A stretch of 64,000 nt of DNA from Pseudo-nitzschia pungens (lineage: Eukaryota > Bacillariophyta > Bacillariophyceae > Bacillariales > Bacillariaceae): positions 9,211,001-9,275,000 of the forward strand of contig CM074758.1 of the NCBI GenBank assembly GCA_037355855.1, written 5' to 3'. Positions 1 to 12,200 of the stretch are shown here, in pieces (position 1 is the stretch's first letter; every line of letters begins with the position of its first letter). The position numbers and the translations under genes were made by a program. The notes below the pieces were generated by a model. That model worked only from the letters and a program-made list of their open reading frames with translations, had not been told where the DNA came from and did no database searches.

Positions 1-812
1 ATCTAGTACTAATCCTACTACAATGGCCTAGCATCCTGTCTAGCATCCTGTCTATTCCATTCTACAGATCCGTCTATATCATAGCACCCTGTATCTCTAA
101 TAAAATAAAGAGGTGCTAAGAGCTGGGGTATGTAGATCTAGTACTAATCCTACTACAATGGCCTAGCATCCTGTCTAGCATCCTGTCTATTCCGTTCTAC
201 AGATCCGTCTATATCTTAGCACCCTGTATCTCTAATAAAGTATAGAGGTGCTAAGAGCTGGGGTATGTAGATCTAGTACTAATCCTACTACAACAGCCCA
301 GCATCCTGTCTAGCATCCTGTCTATTCCGTTCTACAGATCCGTCTATATCTTAGCACCCTGTATCTCTAATAAAATATAGAGGTGCTAGTGCTGGGGTAT
401 GTAGATCTAGTACTAATCCTACTACAATGGCCTAGTAGCATCCTGTCTAGCATCCTGTCTATTCCGTTCTACAGTTCCGTCTATTTCTTAGCACCCTGTA
501 TCTCTAATAAAATAAAGAGGTGCTAAGAGCTGGGGTATGTAGATCTAGTACTAATCCTACTACAATGGCCTAGCATCCTGTCTAGCATCCTGTCTATTCC
601 GTTCTACAGATCCGTCTATATCTTAGCACCCTGTATCTCTAATAAAATAAAGAGGTGCTAAGAGCTGGGGTATGTAGATCTAGTACTAATCCTACTACAA
701 TGGCCTAGCATCCTGTCTAGCATCCTGTCTATTCCATTCTACAGTTCCGTCTATTTCTTAGCACCCTGTATCTCTAATAAAATATAGAGGTGCTAAGAGC
801 TGGGGTACCGGT
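1..812. repeat. 135-bp tandem repeat, six copies
   Basis: Six head-to-tail copies start at about 1, 136, 271, 405, 543 and 678, each opening with ATCTAGTACTAATCC. Five start-to-start distances are 134-138 bp. Each unit carries a doubled AGCATCCTGTCT motif and an inverted pair, TTAGCACC and GGTGCTAA, about 25 bp apart around an AATAAAATA core, so a hairpin could form. The last unit decays at about 800-812. The array probably continues to the left of the window. It has no coding potential and its function is unknown. Confidence 0.95.
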
Positions 813-3190
813 ATGTAAAATGCACCATAATAATAATATAGTGCTACATTAAGGTTACTATCATTTGATTCATTCTCACTTGTACATATGACAATAAAGT
901 ATTTAACATACGATAACCAATACAATACGAAATACGTAGTACTACTTTTACTAGTTTCTACTCGTGCGCTGCCTCTAATCCCTACGATGTTCGTACCATT
1001 AATTACCGGTAATACAGACAAAGCTACAACTCCACTAGCCCCCTCTAAGGCCCAATCCCGCACAGAGTAAGGTTACAACTCCATCCCTCCCGGAGGTCCA
1101 ATACGTTAAGCCTTACTTTTTTTCGGTTTCCTAATTTCTGCCGTAAGGCTAATTAGAGCGGAGGAAAGGAAGGAAGGAATCAATCAATCAATCCATCGAC
1201 CAGGGGTACGAACGTTCTAGTAAGGATTACGAGTTCATACGGTATTATGACCGCTGCCATCGACTTCTACAGTAACCTTGCAGTGATGTCCAGTGTGCAG
1301 TAACCTTATGCATTGTGCATTATACAGTGTGTAGTGAGATATGATACGATACAAGTGCGATGTTATGTGATTGTCTCGGGATCGACGAAACCATAAGCCG
1401 ATGCTTCTGCCACTGCCACCTTCGAGGACGAAGGACAAGAGCACAAGCAAATCAAATCAAATCAAATCCATCAGATCTGAACCGTCGGTTAGCACTTCGT
1501 CGTCCAGCAGCAGCAACTATGATGGACAAAAAAGTGTCGGCACCCAGTCAGTGAATGAATTTATGAGTACGTCCATCGATCCCGTACAATCAGCCGCAAT
1601 AAGACGAGACAAGCGTCGAGAATGAGCCATGCGACATTGGCGAACTGCAACTTCGTTCGAGTGGTTTCAAGTAACTTATACGGCAAGAACAACAGCGGAC
1701 GAAACACAACACAACACAACACAACACATTCCAAAGGTTCCAAAACAAAATCAACCATAAAACATCGAATCCATCGGCTCCCGCCCTTTGCCTCGAATCG
1801 GAAGGAATCCCCACCAGGAACAATCGAGTCCTGCATGGATCGACAAAAATAAAAACAAAAACAATACAAATGAAAGCCGATCGAAACAGAACAAAACAAA
1901 AACCAGCCCCGATTGGTCTGGTCCGCAAAAATTTCGATCGCAGAGCCGACACGGAGATCGATCCAGCGTGCATGTATCGTGCTGGTGTGTGGGTGGGCGG
2001 AATTTGCGGTCTTGTTTGGCACACTATATTGTTGCCGTGATGCAATGGCTGTCGAGTCAAAGGATCTGTCCACGGCACACGGACAACGAAATGCCGCGTA
2101 TAGATAAAATCTGTACGCAGTCCCTGTCGTACTATCGGGAGAGTCGTCCATCCATTCATTCATTCATCCATACATCCATCAAACCGATAGGACGGAATCC
2201 TTCGGAGGTGGCAATGATGGTGATGATGACGATGATGATCATCATCTTGGTTCGATGATTTTTTTTTCGGTCCGATGAATGCCACGAAAGAAAAGACACA
2301 AAGTGTTCATGCAATGCACAGCGCTACCCGTGTAACCGATACTTAATGTTTAGAATGATATTCTAATCTATTCTGTCATATTTTGAAATCGAAAAAAAAA
2401 AAACATAGCGATGCAATAGAATCGTAAGTCACTCTGCAAGGCGACGATGACTTCTTGTTTTGTTCCCACAACATTCCGACAGCGTTAACCACCCATCCAT
2501 TTTCCGCAATACCTACCGACAACCAGCGGTCCGTTCCCTTTCTACCTTGTTCTTGGAGTCGTTTGGAATGGACCCAACCACTCCGAAAACAACAACAACA
2601 CCAAGAAGAAGCATCCCGTCGTATTTGCTCCGTGCCGAAAGTATCTCCCATCTTGCTGCCCTTCCTTGTCTGCAAGCCTGCCTGCCAGCCCGCCTCTGCT
2701 GTTTCGGTCCTTGTCCGAACATCCACGTCCGTTTGGAAATGAATTGCAAGAACAACTGCTCCTAGTAACGAGTGAGTTGGTCGTGCCTTTTTAGTAGTAT
2801 TGTTGCCCCCCACTCTAGACTAGTAGCACCAGTGCTACCGTATGATTGGGTGCGTACCAAAAGTACGGGATCCTATAAATCAACCTAGCATAAGCCACAT
2901 TTTATGATTACTAGTATAAGTATGCTACTATGCTTATCCCAAGAACACCAAGAGTATCTACTGCATTCTTGCTACAGCACCATGATGAGCAGAAATACTA
3001 GAGATGGGACAAAAGAAAGATAATACAGACAGCAACCAAGGTTAGCAGTCTCCTTGGTAATGAAAGCAGCATTGCTACAGCTAGATTGTAAGGGCTAGAG
3101 TTTGCTTATGCTGGGTTTAATTGTTCAAAATTGTACGGGTTGTGTTACATGTCCAAGTCTAGTATTTGATTTGAATGTGGCTGCTAGGTG
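813..3190. other. Intergenic DNA, no supported gene
   Basis: No reading frame here has domain-like sequence. The longest frames, on the - strand between about 1561 and 2163, overlap one another in different frames and translate runs such as repeated ATTC and ACAAC, which is typical of noncoding low-complexity DNA. Short simple repeats are present: (ATCA)n near 1180, (ATCAA)n near 1450, (ACACA)n near 1710, (ATTC)n near 2155 and (GATGAT)n near 2215. A diverged copy of one of the repeated intergenic blocks seen elsewhere in the window is possible but was not aligned. Confidence 0.6.
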
Positions 3191-3214
3191 TAAAGGAGAT
3201 ATTCAAGATGCTAA

Positions 3215-4345
3215 GGCTCCTGTGTAGTACTACTAGGGAACTGTACTGCTGGTGGAGCTAGAGGTATTAGCCTCCAGTGACTGTCTACAAGGTGCTAGGC
3301 TGGTGGGTGCTAAGCAACACCAGGCTTAGCAACAGGCTTATTCCAAGATACTATGGGGTGCTAACACCAGTGCTGTAACCAGTAACCAGGGTCCTCGTGC
3401 TGTATGGTGGTACTAGAATTTGTACCAGTTACAGAAACCCAGGTGAAGCGCTACTACTTACTATGGGCACACTGTAGTATAGTAGTGCTACAGCGTTAGT
3501 AAGGTTGGGTGCTGCTAGTACTAGTAGTAGTACTACTAGTAGCATTAACAAGAATACAACAACACGGCGGTGGTGTGTTGACAAATAGTGCTAGTAACGC
3601 TACTATTACATACACTCAAATACTACAGGATACTCCCCTAGAGGAACAAAGGAATCGATCGTAAAGTGGAGGGCATGATGGTGTTTATGCATTATTTTAC
3701 AGAAGAAATAAAAGAGTGAGCTGAAGCGCTCACCTCTAGTATCGGATCTAAAACAGAAGGAACTTGCTGTCTCGTATCCAAACAGTAATTACTGTAATAC
3801 TGTAGACTCGTACAGAGCGGAGGAGTAACCTTAGCGTACGGGGTAGCACTGTAAACCTTAGAGGACGATTACGGAGTAAGGTTTTAGCGTATGCTTGCTT
3901 GCGCTAACTGGCTCGGTGGCAACTGCAGTTGCTGGGCGTCCGGTTATAGTACATATCGTACACAATGACCATACCCCGACGGTAGCATAATATGGTAGCA
4001 TCGTATGGTACCGGTAGCATACCAAGTATCTCGTAAACAGTACGGTAGCACCCTCAACGTTGTACGGTAGCACTACTATGTTACAGTGTGTTAGTGGTGC
4101 TATGGTAACCTACCCTGGTTTGTGTTACTGGGACAAATCCTACTCGAGGACCCAGGTCACTTGACAGTTAGTAGTAGCAACTTATAGCACCTTGGAATAA
4201 GCCTGTTTGCTAAGCCTGTTGCTAAGCACACAGCATATCACGACCTTGTCAATACTGCTGCTGGTGGAGACTGGTGATACCCACCACCAGTAGCTCTGGT
4301 ACAGTTCCCTACACAGGAACCTTAGCATCTTGGAGGAAGGAGGTG
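3215..4345. repeat. Large imperfect inverted repeat (foldback-like)
   Basis: Two arms of about 300 bp in opposite orientation flank about 530 bp. The left arm (about 3215-3515) contains AGGCTTATTCCAAG, GGGTCCTCG and ATAGTAGTGCTAC. The right arm (about 4045-4345) contains their reverse complements in reverse order, with scattered mismatches and small indels. The spacer has no convincing gene. Clear ends and target duplications were not identified, so this could be a foldback or MITE-type DNA transposon or an inverted local duplication. Confidence 0.6.
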
Positions 4346-5230
4346 AATATCAATATAACAGCAGCTGGCACAGCTTGCTTTTCGCTCACCTCCTTGTCTA
4401 CTAGCTACTATCTGCTACTAGTAGGACTATTAGAAGGACTACTAGTACCATTGTGAAGAAGGACACAACATCATCTACCTACAATCCTAGCTACAGAACC
4501 ACCTTCTTTTGCTTGTCAGTACATCCTCAAGATCCATCTAGCTAGTAGGGCGAAAGAAAGAGAAAGAATCAGAAGTGCTAGTAGTAGTACTAATTGGAAC
4601 GGTAGTAAAATCTTACCACCCGTACTATCCAAGACGGGATCCGAGTAGACGATGCCAAATCTGCTACTACTACTAGTAGTAGTACGATGAACCACAACCA
4701 AGAAACTCGCAAGAATATGGGCGACACAATGGAGCAAGGAAATGTAACCAATTTAGAATATCTCTCATACAGACTTCTTACTACCTAGTACTCCTAGCAC
4801 CAGTATTACTGATGCTACTATTACTAGTACGCAAGTTAGTTCTCTGCCGGAAGAAATTATGGCACTAGTACTACTACCTACTGGTAGTAGTACTGGTGGT
4901 ACTTCGGCGGGTACTACTAGTAGTACTACTATATTTACAAGCAACACCATCAGTGAAGCAAGCTGAGGGGAATTCAAAGAAAATGGCGGTGAATGATAAT
5001 ACAACTAGTAGATAACAGCAATAATAATTGTAGCATAATATCAGCAGGAGTTCTGATCACCGAACCAGCAGAAAGACAAACCACATGATACATCCGATGC
5101 TAGTGGTACTAGTAGTAGTCTAATAATAGTAGTATTGCTGGTGGTGATGCAAAACTTATTTCTTTCTTACCGAATTCCTCATCTGCTACTTCCAAAAATC
5201 TCGGAATGCCACGATCATCCTGTCGCATTC
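4346..5230. other. Intergenic DNA rich in ACTAGTAGTACT palindromes
   Basis: No gene is supported. The stretch is dense in CTAGTAG and AGTACTA triplet-like palindromes, for example near 4560-4690, 4790-4930 and 5100-5130. The same motif style recurs at about 3510-3545 and 25050-25190. The short reading frames here translate these repeats. Confidence 0.55.
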
Positions 5231-6620
5231 GTCGTACTATGGTAATCTTACTAGTACTAGCTCGCTCGCATGATCAAAAACCGGCGCCAGGTCCGGAGAC
5301 GGCCAGAACCGTCGCAGCCGAGGTCCTTGCAAAAGCGCAACCGCCGCAACGTCGTTCGAACCCCCCCCCAAAAAAAAGAAAAAGAAAAAAAAAAAGAACG
5401 CGCACCGATCCGATCCGATTCGATCCGATCCGATACGATCCGGTACCGGGGGTGCCGTTTCGAGGAGTACCGGTGGGATGATCCGCGCAGCAAGGAAGGA
5501 AAAGCGTCCGGGACGGTGCCGGGCGGGCGAGGGGGCCTCGCGCAGCGATCGATCGATCGATCGATCGATTCCTTCTCCGAAAGCCGCGGGCGCCTCCGGC
5601 GGCGCGAAGCAGCGCGCGGAAAGCGATCGCTTCGCCGCCGGACGCGGTGGGCGCCATCGAGCGGCGAGAGCGTCCGAACAAAACGAATCCTGCCGGGTCC
5701 AGAGGTAGGTAGGTAGGTAGGTAGGTAGGTTGTTGGGTAGACTGGCAAGCGGACCCGTAGATCAATCCGTAGATGGATGGAGGAATCCCTAGATGGATGG
5801 ATTGGATTGGATGGATTGGATGGACCCCTTCCCGCGGAGAGCGTGTCGTGGCTTGGCACCGGGTCGCTGCGCGTCAACGTCCCCGGAACCGAGAGCGCGA
5901 GACGAATCCGGATGGATGGGGCGGCACGACTGCTGCGGTCTCGGTCGCAATCGCAATCGCGGTCGATGTCGCCATCTCGATCGCCATCGCCATCGCCATC
6001 GCCATCGCAGTCCACCGAGGGGGTGCGAACGCAACGAGTGGCGAGACCAAGATGGAGAGTAGCAATCACCGGGAATGCCTCGCTTTGCGGTGCATGGATT
6101 GCGTTTGCGTTTGCGTTTTCGAACCCGTGATTGTCGATTGTCGATTGTTCATAGACTATTGTCGATTGTCCACCCCGAAGTCGGTGATTTCCTGTCTCGT
6201 CGGTTCTTGTTCTTGTTGTTGTTGTTCTTGTTGGTTACCATTATCGTTGTCGATGTCGTGATTGATGTTTTGTTGCTGCCTCCTTGGTTCACGAAGGAAG
6301 AAGGCCCGGGGAGCAATTTCGATCGGTGTTCCAATCGCAACGAGCATTGCTTTGGCATTTCGGAGGAGCCCCCGCGTGCGGCTTGTGCGCACGAAAGACT
6401 CACAAAATCAAAACGGAACGGAACGGAACGGAAGTGAACTGAACTGAAAGAAAGTAATACTTGTGGCGAAAGAAAGAAAAGAGAACCAATGACACCGAAT
6501 CGATGATTGATTGATTCCGGTGACCTTGTTCTTGTTTCATTGGATGGAGAGAAGGAATCGTTGTTACCGGCGTGTCCGAACCGCAACGCGGCCTTTCTTC
6601 AATCCATCGGAATGGCGAGC
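5230..6620. repeat. Intergenic block A, copy 1 (segmental repeat)
   Basis: This GC-rich stretch is related to 25260-27280 and to 36421-37633 plus 41804-42107. Shared landmarks are a GTCGATTGTCGA run, the motif TCGGTGATTTC or its variants followed by GTTCTTGTT, TTGGTTCACGAAG, and CGACGAGCATTGCTT-like sequence near the right end. Microsatellites include (GATC)n near 5545-5570, (GTAG)n at 5703-5731, (CGCCAT)n near 5975-6005 and (GGAAC)n near 6415-6435. Overlapping long frames on both strands follow the simple repeats and differ between copies, so no protein is called. Confidence 0.55.
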
Positions 6621-7465
6621 ATCGACATCGTACGGTAAGTTAGCGCAATCTTACTACCGGTAAGGTTACGGGAATCTTTCCCGTCTCGAGAAGGTTTGGT
6701 AAAAAGCGACCATCATCATCAAAATCAATCAACAAAAAGAGAATGTTGTGCGAGCGCGAGCGCGAGCCCACTTGCACGTAAGGTTACCGTAAGGTTACGT
6801 CCGTAGGTGCAAGTACAGTCAAGTACATTAAGGTTACTGTACAAGTTTGCTACGACTCGTAAGTCACTCTTTGGTCCCAAGCTCTCGAAACTACCCGTTT
6901 CGGTAGGTACCTAGGGTAACCTTCCGCATGAGTACGGTAGTACCGTAGTACTCTAAATGATGATGAAAACATCATTCAGAATTTATCTATTATTACTACT
7001 CGTACCGTAATTACCTTACTCGTACGTATTGTTTATGATCTCTCCCTCAACTCTCATCAACCCGAGTACGAGGTACGGTACCAGTAACTTATTCAACTAA
7101 GCCTTAACCTTACCGGAACGAATGAGTAATTAACCTCAGTAATAACATTTTCAAATCGAGGGCAATATTTTGAATATCGGTATTGAATGCTGTATATCGC
7201 AATTGAATACACTAGAAACACTTTCTCAATCGCCGCTTTTGAACATTCGAAAAGGTATGTTGGAAACGTTGTAACTACCATTTAACCGTTTGATTGGGAC
7301 CAGTGCTATCCGACGGACTGTAGGCTAAGGAAAAACATTCCTTTTTTATTTTCGAGCAAATTCTTTGTTGAGGGTTATCAGAGTTTGAAAAATATATGTT
7401 TTAGTACTTAATAGTAAGCTACTAATTCGTACATACTATTTCCAATCTTATCTTACGCCTGTCAT
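6621..7465. other. GTAAGGTTAC-rich intergenic stretch, copy 1
   Basis: No gene is seen. The DNA is AT-rich relative to its neighbours and carries scattered GTAAGGTTAC, TACCGTAAGG and TACGGTA motifs in both orientations, notably at about 6640-6670, 6775-6840 and 6905-7090. Comparable stretches lie at 27280-28810 and 48732-48990, at the matching place in the other two gene units. Confidence 0.5.
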
Positions 7466-8734
7466 TCAGAATGAGCAATCATCGAGGGCAGTTTTGTCAT
7501 TGCAGATATTCATCATCGACGAAGATTGTTGCGACACATGCCCTTCCACCGTGTGCTACGATTAGAGTCATCAATGACCACCGAGAGTTGTGCGTTGTGC
7601 TCGTATTCGTACTCGTGGTACGGCAGGTCGAACCCACCACCACTACTACCACCACAAAAGCAGCAGCCGAAGCGGCAGTCGTAGCCGCAGCCAAAAAATT
7701 CGTCGTTTTCTGTCTTGCAACACAACAACTGTTGAACACGGAACACCGACTTCACAACATCGCAATTCACAACATCGCAATTCGTTGTTGAGATAGCTTG
7801 CCGTCTACCAATCACCAATCACCACACACCACACACCACACACACCCCAACCCGTGGGTGTTGACTTTTAATCCCTTCCTTCATTGCTGCAATCAGACCG
7901 GGTGGAGTACGTTCGTCACGAGGAAAGACTTTGTTATTCCGTTGTGAGCGAGCGAAAGATCGTAAGTGCCGCGTCGAAGGAAAGGAAATAACGAATACTG
8001 TTATCATTGTGAAACGGCGCGTCGCGTCGCGTCGCGTCGCATCGCATCGCATCGCATCGCATTGGATGGCATGGCATGGCATGGCATAGCACAGCATTGA
8101 CGACGACGACACGACGACGATGACGACGGATCGTATCGTATCGTATCGTATTATCGTATCGTGCCGAACAGAATAGAAAGGAAAAACAAACCTTCAAGAA
8201 CGAAAGGAGCAATGAAGAACACATCGAGCGGAAGACCATCCAGAAGAGACCAAGACGACGGAGATGGGGAATGATCCCGGCCGCATGGAATGGCACAAAT
8301 GCGGCGCTGTGAGGCCGATCCATCGGAGGGCCGGAGACGAAAACAACAGGCGATTCGCGCAGCGCAGCGCAGCACAGCGCAGCGAAACCGTTCCGACGAG
8401 ACTGGGTGGAATCGGATCATAACGATTCTCAGTCAATCCGACAAGCCTGGGCGGAAGTGGATCCCAACCATTGTGACAAAACACAGACACACATTGTGAC
8501 AACACACACATACTACGAATTGAGCGAAACGAATTGGGATCCCATACCGAGATTCATCAGGCAGTGCTTGTGGCCGTCAACTGTTGCGACACGTCGTGTG
8601 ATTCTTCTGTTTGCGATCCGTAATGCGGACTGGTATCAAGTAGTAGCATAGACGCGGAATGGATCGGTTCTGCAATGGAGAGAAAATCCGAAAAAAATTT
8701 GGCATTGTCTCGCAGTTGCCTCTCCTACAGCTGC
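7466..8734 (+). promoter_or_regulatory. Upstream block B of gene 1 (distal part)
   Basis: This block is homologous at the DNA level to 28811-31255 and 48990-50250, which lie directly upstream of the paralogous genes 2 and 3. Landmarks in order are ACACATGCCCTTC and TCATCAATGACCAC (copies 1 and 2), a pentanucleotide run of CGCAT then GGCAT (8030-8090), ACACATCGAGCG, and ATCCCAACCATTG. Indels that are not multiples of three between copies argue against coding. It is probably promoter or 5' leader DNA. Its continuation lies at 17797, because element A inserted at 8735. No promoter element is proven. Confidence 0.5.
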
Positions 8735-8735
8735 T

Positions 8736-9100
8736 AACAAGTTGTTTAACTGGAATTATGAGCTTAGTGTTTTATCTGACTAACCATGTGTTTTCTGTGT
8801 TAACACTTGGTTGTGCTGTGTGAACTGTGTATTAGCGATTGAGCGATAATCGCTTAACTCGCAGCTCTCACACGTTTGTATGTGTTTGTGTATATTGCAT
8901 GGTCACGCGCGACTCCATGTGGTTGGAGCTATGCTCGATACAACTATTACATGGTCGCGTGCAACTCCATGCACGTGGTTGGAGCATACTTTGTGCTCAA
9001 TACAACTCCACGTGTTACATGTGATTGGATACATGTACCTCAGTCGTGGAAGGAACAGATCTAGTGCTCAATACTACCACGACTGGGTTTCTGCGTTGTT
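8736..9100 (-). repeat. 3' LTR of element A
   Basis: This 365-bp LTR starts AACAAGTTG and ends CTGCGTTGTT. It matches 14828-15020 joined to 17624-17795. It contains short internal repeats around GTGGTTGGAGC and TCCACGTG. In the sense orientation it follows the polypurine tract AAGGAGGG. Confidence 0.92.
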
Positions 9101-9220
9101 CCCTCCTTAATCTGTGATGTAAGGATTTTGCTGTCTGGGGAAGCAGAATTGCTGAGGCACATATTTATTGTATGGGTTATAAAACACTGCTCTTATAGTT
9201 GTTTTGGAATGGTACTTAAC

Positions 9221-12200
9221 TTATTTGGTCATGAATTCATTGATGAGATTGTGGAAGGTGGTCTGTGGCAAAGGCTTGGTAAGGATGTCTGCATAGTTGT
9301 CTTCAGACCTGATATGGTTAACGGAGATGACCTTTCCAGCTTGGTGTTGTCTCACAAAATGGTATGCCAATGCAATGGACTTCTTGTTGAGTGAGCTTGC
9401 TGGGTTGGTTGAATTCAGGACCACACTCTTGTTATCCACGTAGATGTCCGCAGGTTTAGTTACAGCAACCCCCATGGATCTCAAATGGTACCTTAATCTA
9501 ATTGCAAGCGCCACAGCATCCTTCAAGGCTGTAAACTCAGCACCAAAAGTGCTGGTGTGGACTGAGGTTTGCCTCTTGGATTTCCAGTAGACTGGGGTGG
9601 AACCAACGAAAGCCAGAAGCCCAGTGATGCTTCTGCCAGTTTTCAGATCATGAGCATGGTCGCTGTCACAGAAGATAGTGATCTGTAATTCCTTGACCTT
9701 TGCAATTGGGAACATAGGGTCCATCTCTTCCTTGTAATACTTGTACTGGTGGGTGAAATCTTCCATGTGTTGGGGCTCTTCAGTTGTTGTAGTCCTGGGA
9801 GGTCTCGGATCTATGACAAGCCCTTTGTTCTTGTATTTCTTTAAATATCCCAATATGTAACGGGCCATTTCCAAATGGTTCTTTCGTGGACTTGCTGAGA
9901 ACCTTGACAAGGAAGATACTGCATACCCTATATCAATTCTCCCTGTGAGTACTACCCACTGGCATAGTCCAATGATGTGTTGAAATTCCTTGTGTTCTGC
10001 TGTGTTTAAGAACTCAGAGGTATCTTCTTCTGGTCTGCATTTTGCAGGCATAGGGACTGGGTTCTTGTGTAACGTTAACCCGTGCTTGATTTCATACTTG
10101 CGGAGCACTTCTGTAATGTAAGATCCGGAGTTGAGAAGAATTCTTCCATCCTTGATTTGTCTCACACTGGTACCGAGGTAGTACTTAGGCTGTTGTTCAA
10201 TGTTCCGCAGGGCGAATTCCTGTTCAATTAGAGAGATCCAATCTTCTGGCTTCTTTGCAACCACAATGAGATCATCCACATGTGTGGCAATATAACAATA
10301 TCCTTCGCCTTCAGGTTCAGGGCGCATCCATAGATCAGGGTCTGCGCGTGATGGTCTGAATCCCAAACCTGCAAGCGTGTCTGCAAAGAAATCCATATAT
10401 GCCCTACTGCTTCCAGCGAGACCGTACAAGGCTCTTTGTATCTCAACCTTGCATCCCTTATTCTTCCCAAAGACCTCATCAGCCCAACACCATACTTTCT
10501 CTTGGTTTGGTGCTGTGGGAAACGCATTTCCTACATCAGCAGTCATGAGGTCCAGTTTCTGGTGCTGCGCAATGAGGAATAGCAGAAATACGGATAAACT
10601 GTCCACTTGACTTGAATACGTGTTGACATTGCTGGAATCCACCAAATGCCCTCCTGCAACCAGTCGTGACTTGTACCGTCTGTCTTCACTCTTCACATCC
10701 CAGATCATCTTGAGCTTTGCTTCTTGCCATCCTTCAGACTCTGGAAATTCTACATCTGGATCATGGAATTTAAAGCACTTGAGCCTTTCCAAATTCTTCA
10801 TCTCTTTGTCAATGCTTTCTTGCCACTTATTGTTTCCGGCTTCAAGATCAAACTGTACGCACTGTTGATAAGTGTTTGGAATTTTTATTCCAAACTTTTC
10901 CCTTTGCTTCTTTGCAGCCAGGCGTTGGTTCCTGGAAAGCAACCTTTTCTTCTTTTTGCTTGGGTTCCGTATGGCTCTTTGGAGGTTCCCTGGAAGTTTC
11001 GCACGACGGACACGGTTGCTGTTGGGAACTGGGTGTGCTGGTTGAACTCTTCGCATGCGCCGAACAATATTGCTGTTTTCTTGCAGGACAGAATCGGCCC
11101 ATGTACCCAGAGGCCCACTGGAACGTCTGCTGCTGTTCTCAACAATGTACATCTTGATGTATTTCGCACAAGCAACTGGTTGGTCCTTTTGCAAAACAGT
11201 AAGTGGGATATCCATAACAACTGTCCCAACATCAGTCACAAACTGGGCCTTGAATATAAGCATTCCTTCTTTCCAATGGTGGTTCAGTATCTTTCTGAAT
11301 TCACTGGTTAAATTCTTGTCGGTGCTTTCAAGGATATCAAGGTGAGATTCCGCATTGTTGGTGCAGTCGAGATCTTTGGGCAAGGCTTCTTCTTCATCCG
11401 GTGCAGGCTCTTCTTCTTCTTCTGATGCGTCCTCTGGTGACTGGTCTGAGTCCACCGCCTCGTCAACATCCTTGGTTTCGAACGTCGACTTTAGATAAGT
11501 CTCCAAACTGCTCGTAGAATACTCCATTCCTTTTGGATCAGCAGCAAATTCCTCCCCTGAAACCAGGATGGGGACTTCATCCGTGCTTTCCAATCTGGTT
11601 CTCTCCTTTTCCGCAACCGTCAGCTCAAACTTGGTGGAATGGGGATCATCGTTCAGGATTTCTTTTTCGGTTCCAATGTTCTCTCTTCTGGTTCTGACCA
11701 CTGAGCGCATAAGGATCTGACGCTTTGTCTTTTTTGTATCTGGTTCCGTAAGAATGTAGTATGTCATGGCATCCCCACACGAGTCAGCGAACGCAAGGAA
11801 CCTGCCTTTCAGCAAGCTGTCTTTGGGCATTTTGTTTTGTGGTTGGTAATACCAGATTGGCTCATAAAAATGGAAACGCAGGTGTGAGATATCAGGTGTC
11901 CAACCATTGGATACTTCAGAAGGGGTTTTCCAGTTCAGAGAAGCGCGCGAACAAACATTATTTACTTGACAAACCCATTTGGCACACCAGTGAGCAAGGG
12001 ATTTGGGCGCTTTGAACATCCTGAGGCAGTTAGAGATCATCTTGCTGAGTCTTCCCCATTCCGGTTCCGCTGGGTTTTGGTGCTGGTGTTTAGCTTCACT
12101 TGTTCTTGATCGGGTCAGCACTCTGGCATTTCTCAGTGTATCTGACCACTTCACTCCAGTCTCAGCCTGCGCATTGTCACTGATCATGGTATCAGGTGCC

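Noticed and set aside
1561..2163. Two overlapping - strand frames of 189 and 200 residues
   Set aside because: They are in different frames over the same low-complexity DNA, with odd composition and no recognisable motif.
5257..6069. A 270-residue - strand frame with Asp/Arg-rich repeats
   Set aside because: The repeats translate GATC, CGCCAT and GTAG microsatellites, and no domain is visible.
10724..11311. Long + strand frame of 195 residues opposite the element A polyprotein
   Set aside because: It is antisense to the pol frame and has no domain, so it is a shadow of the real coding strand.
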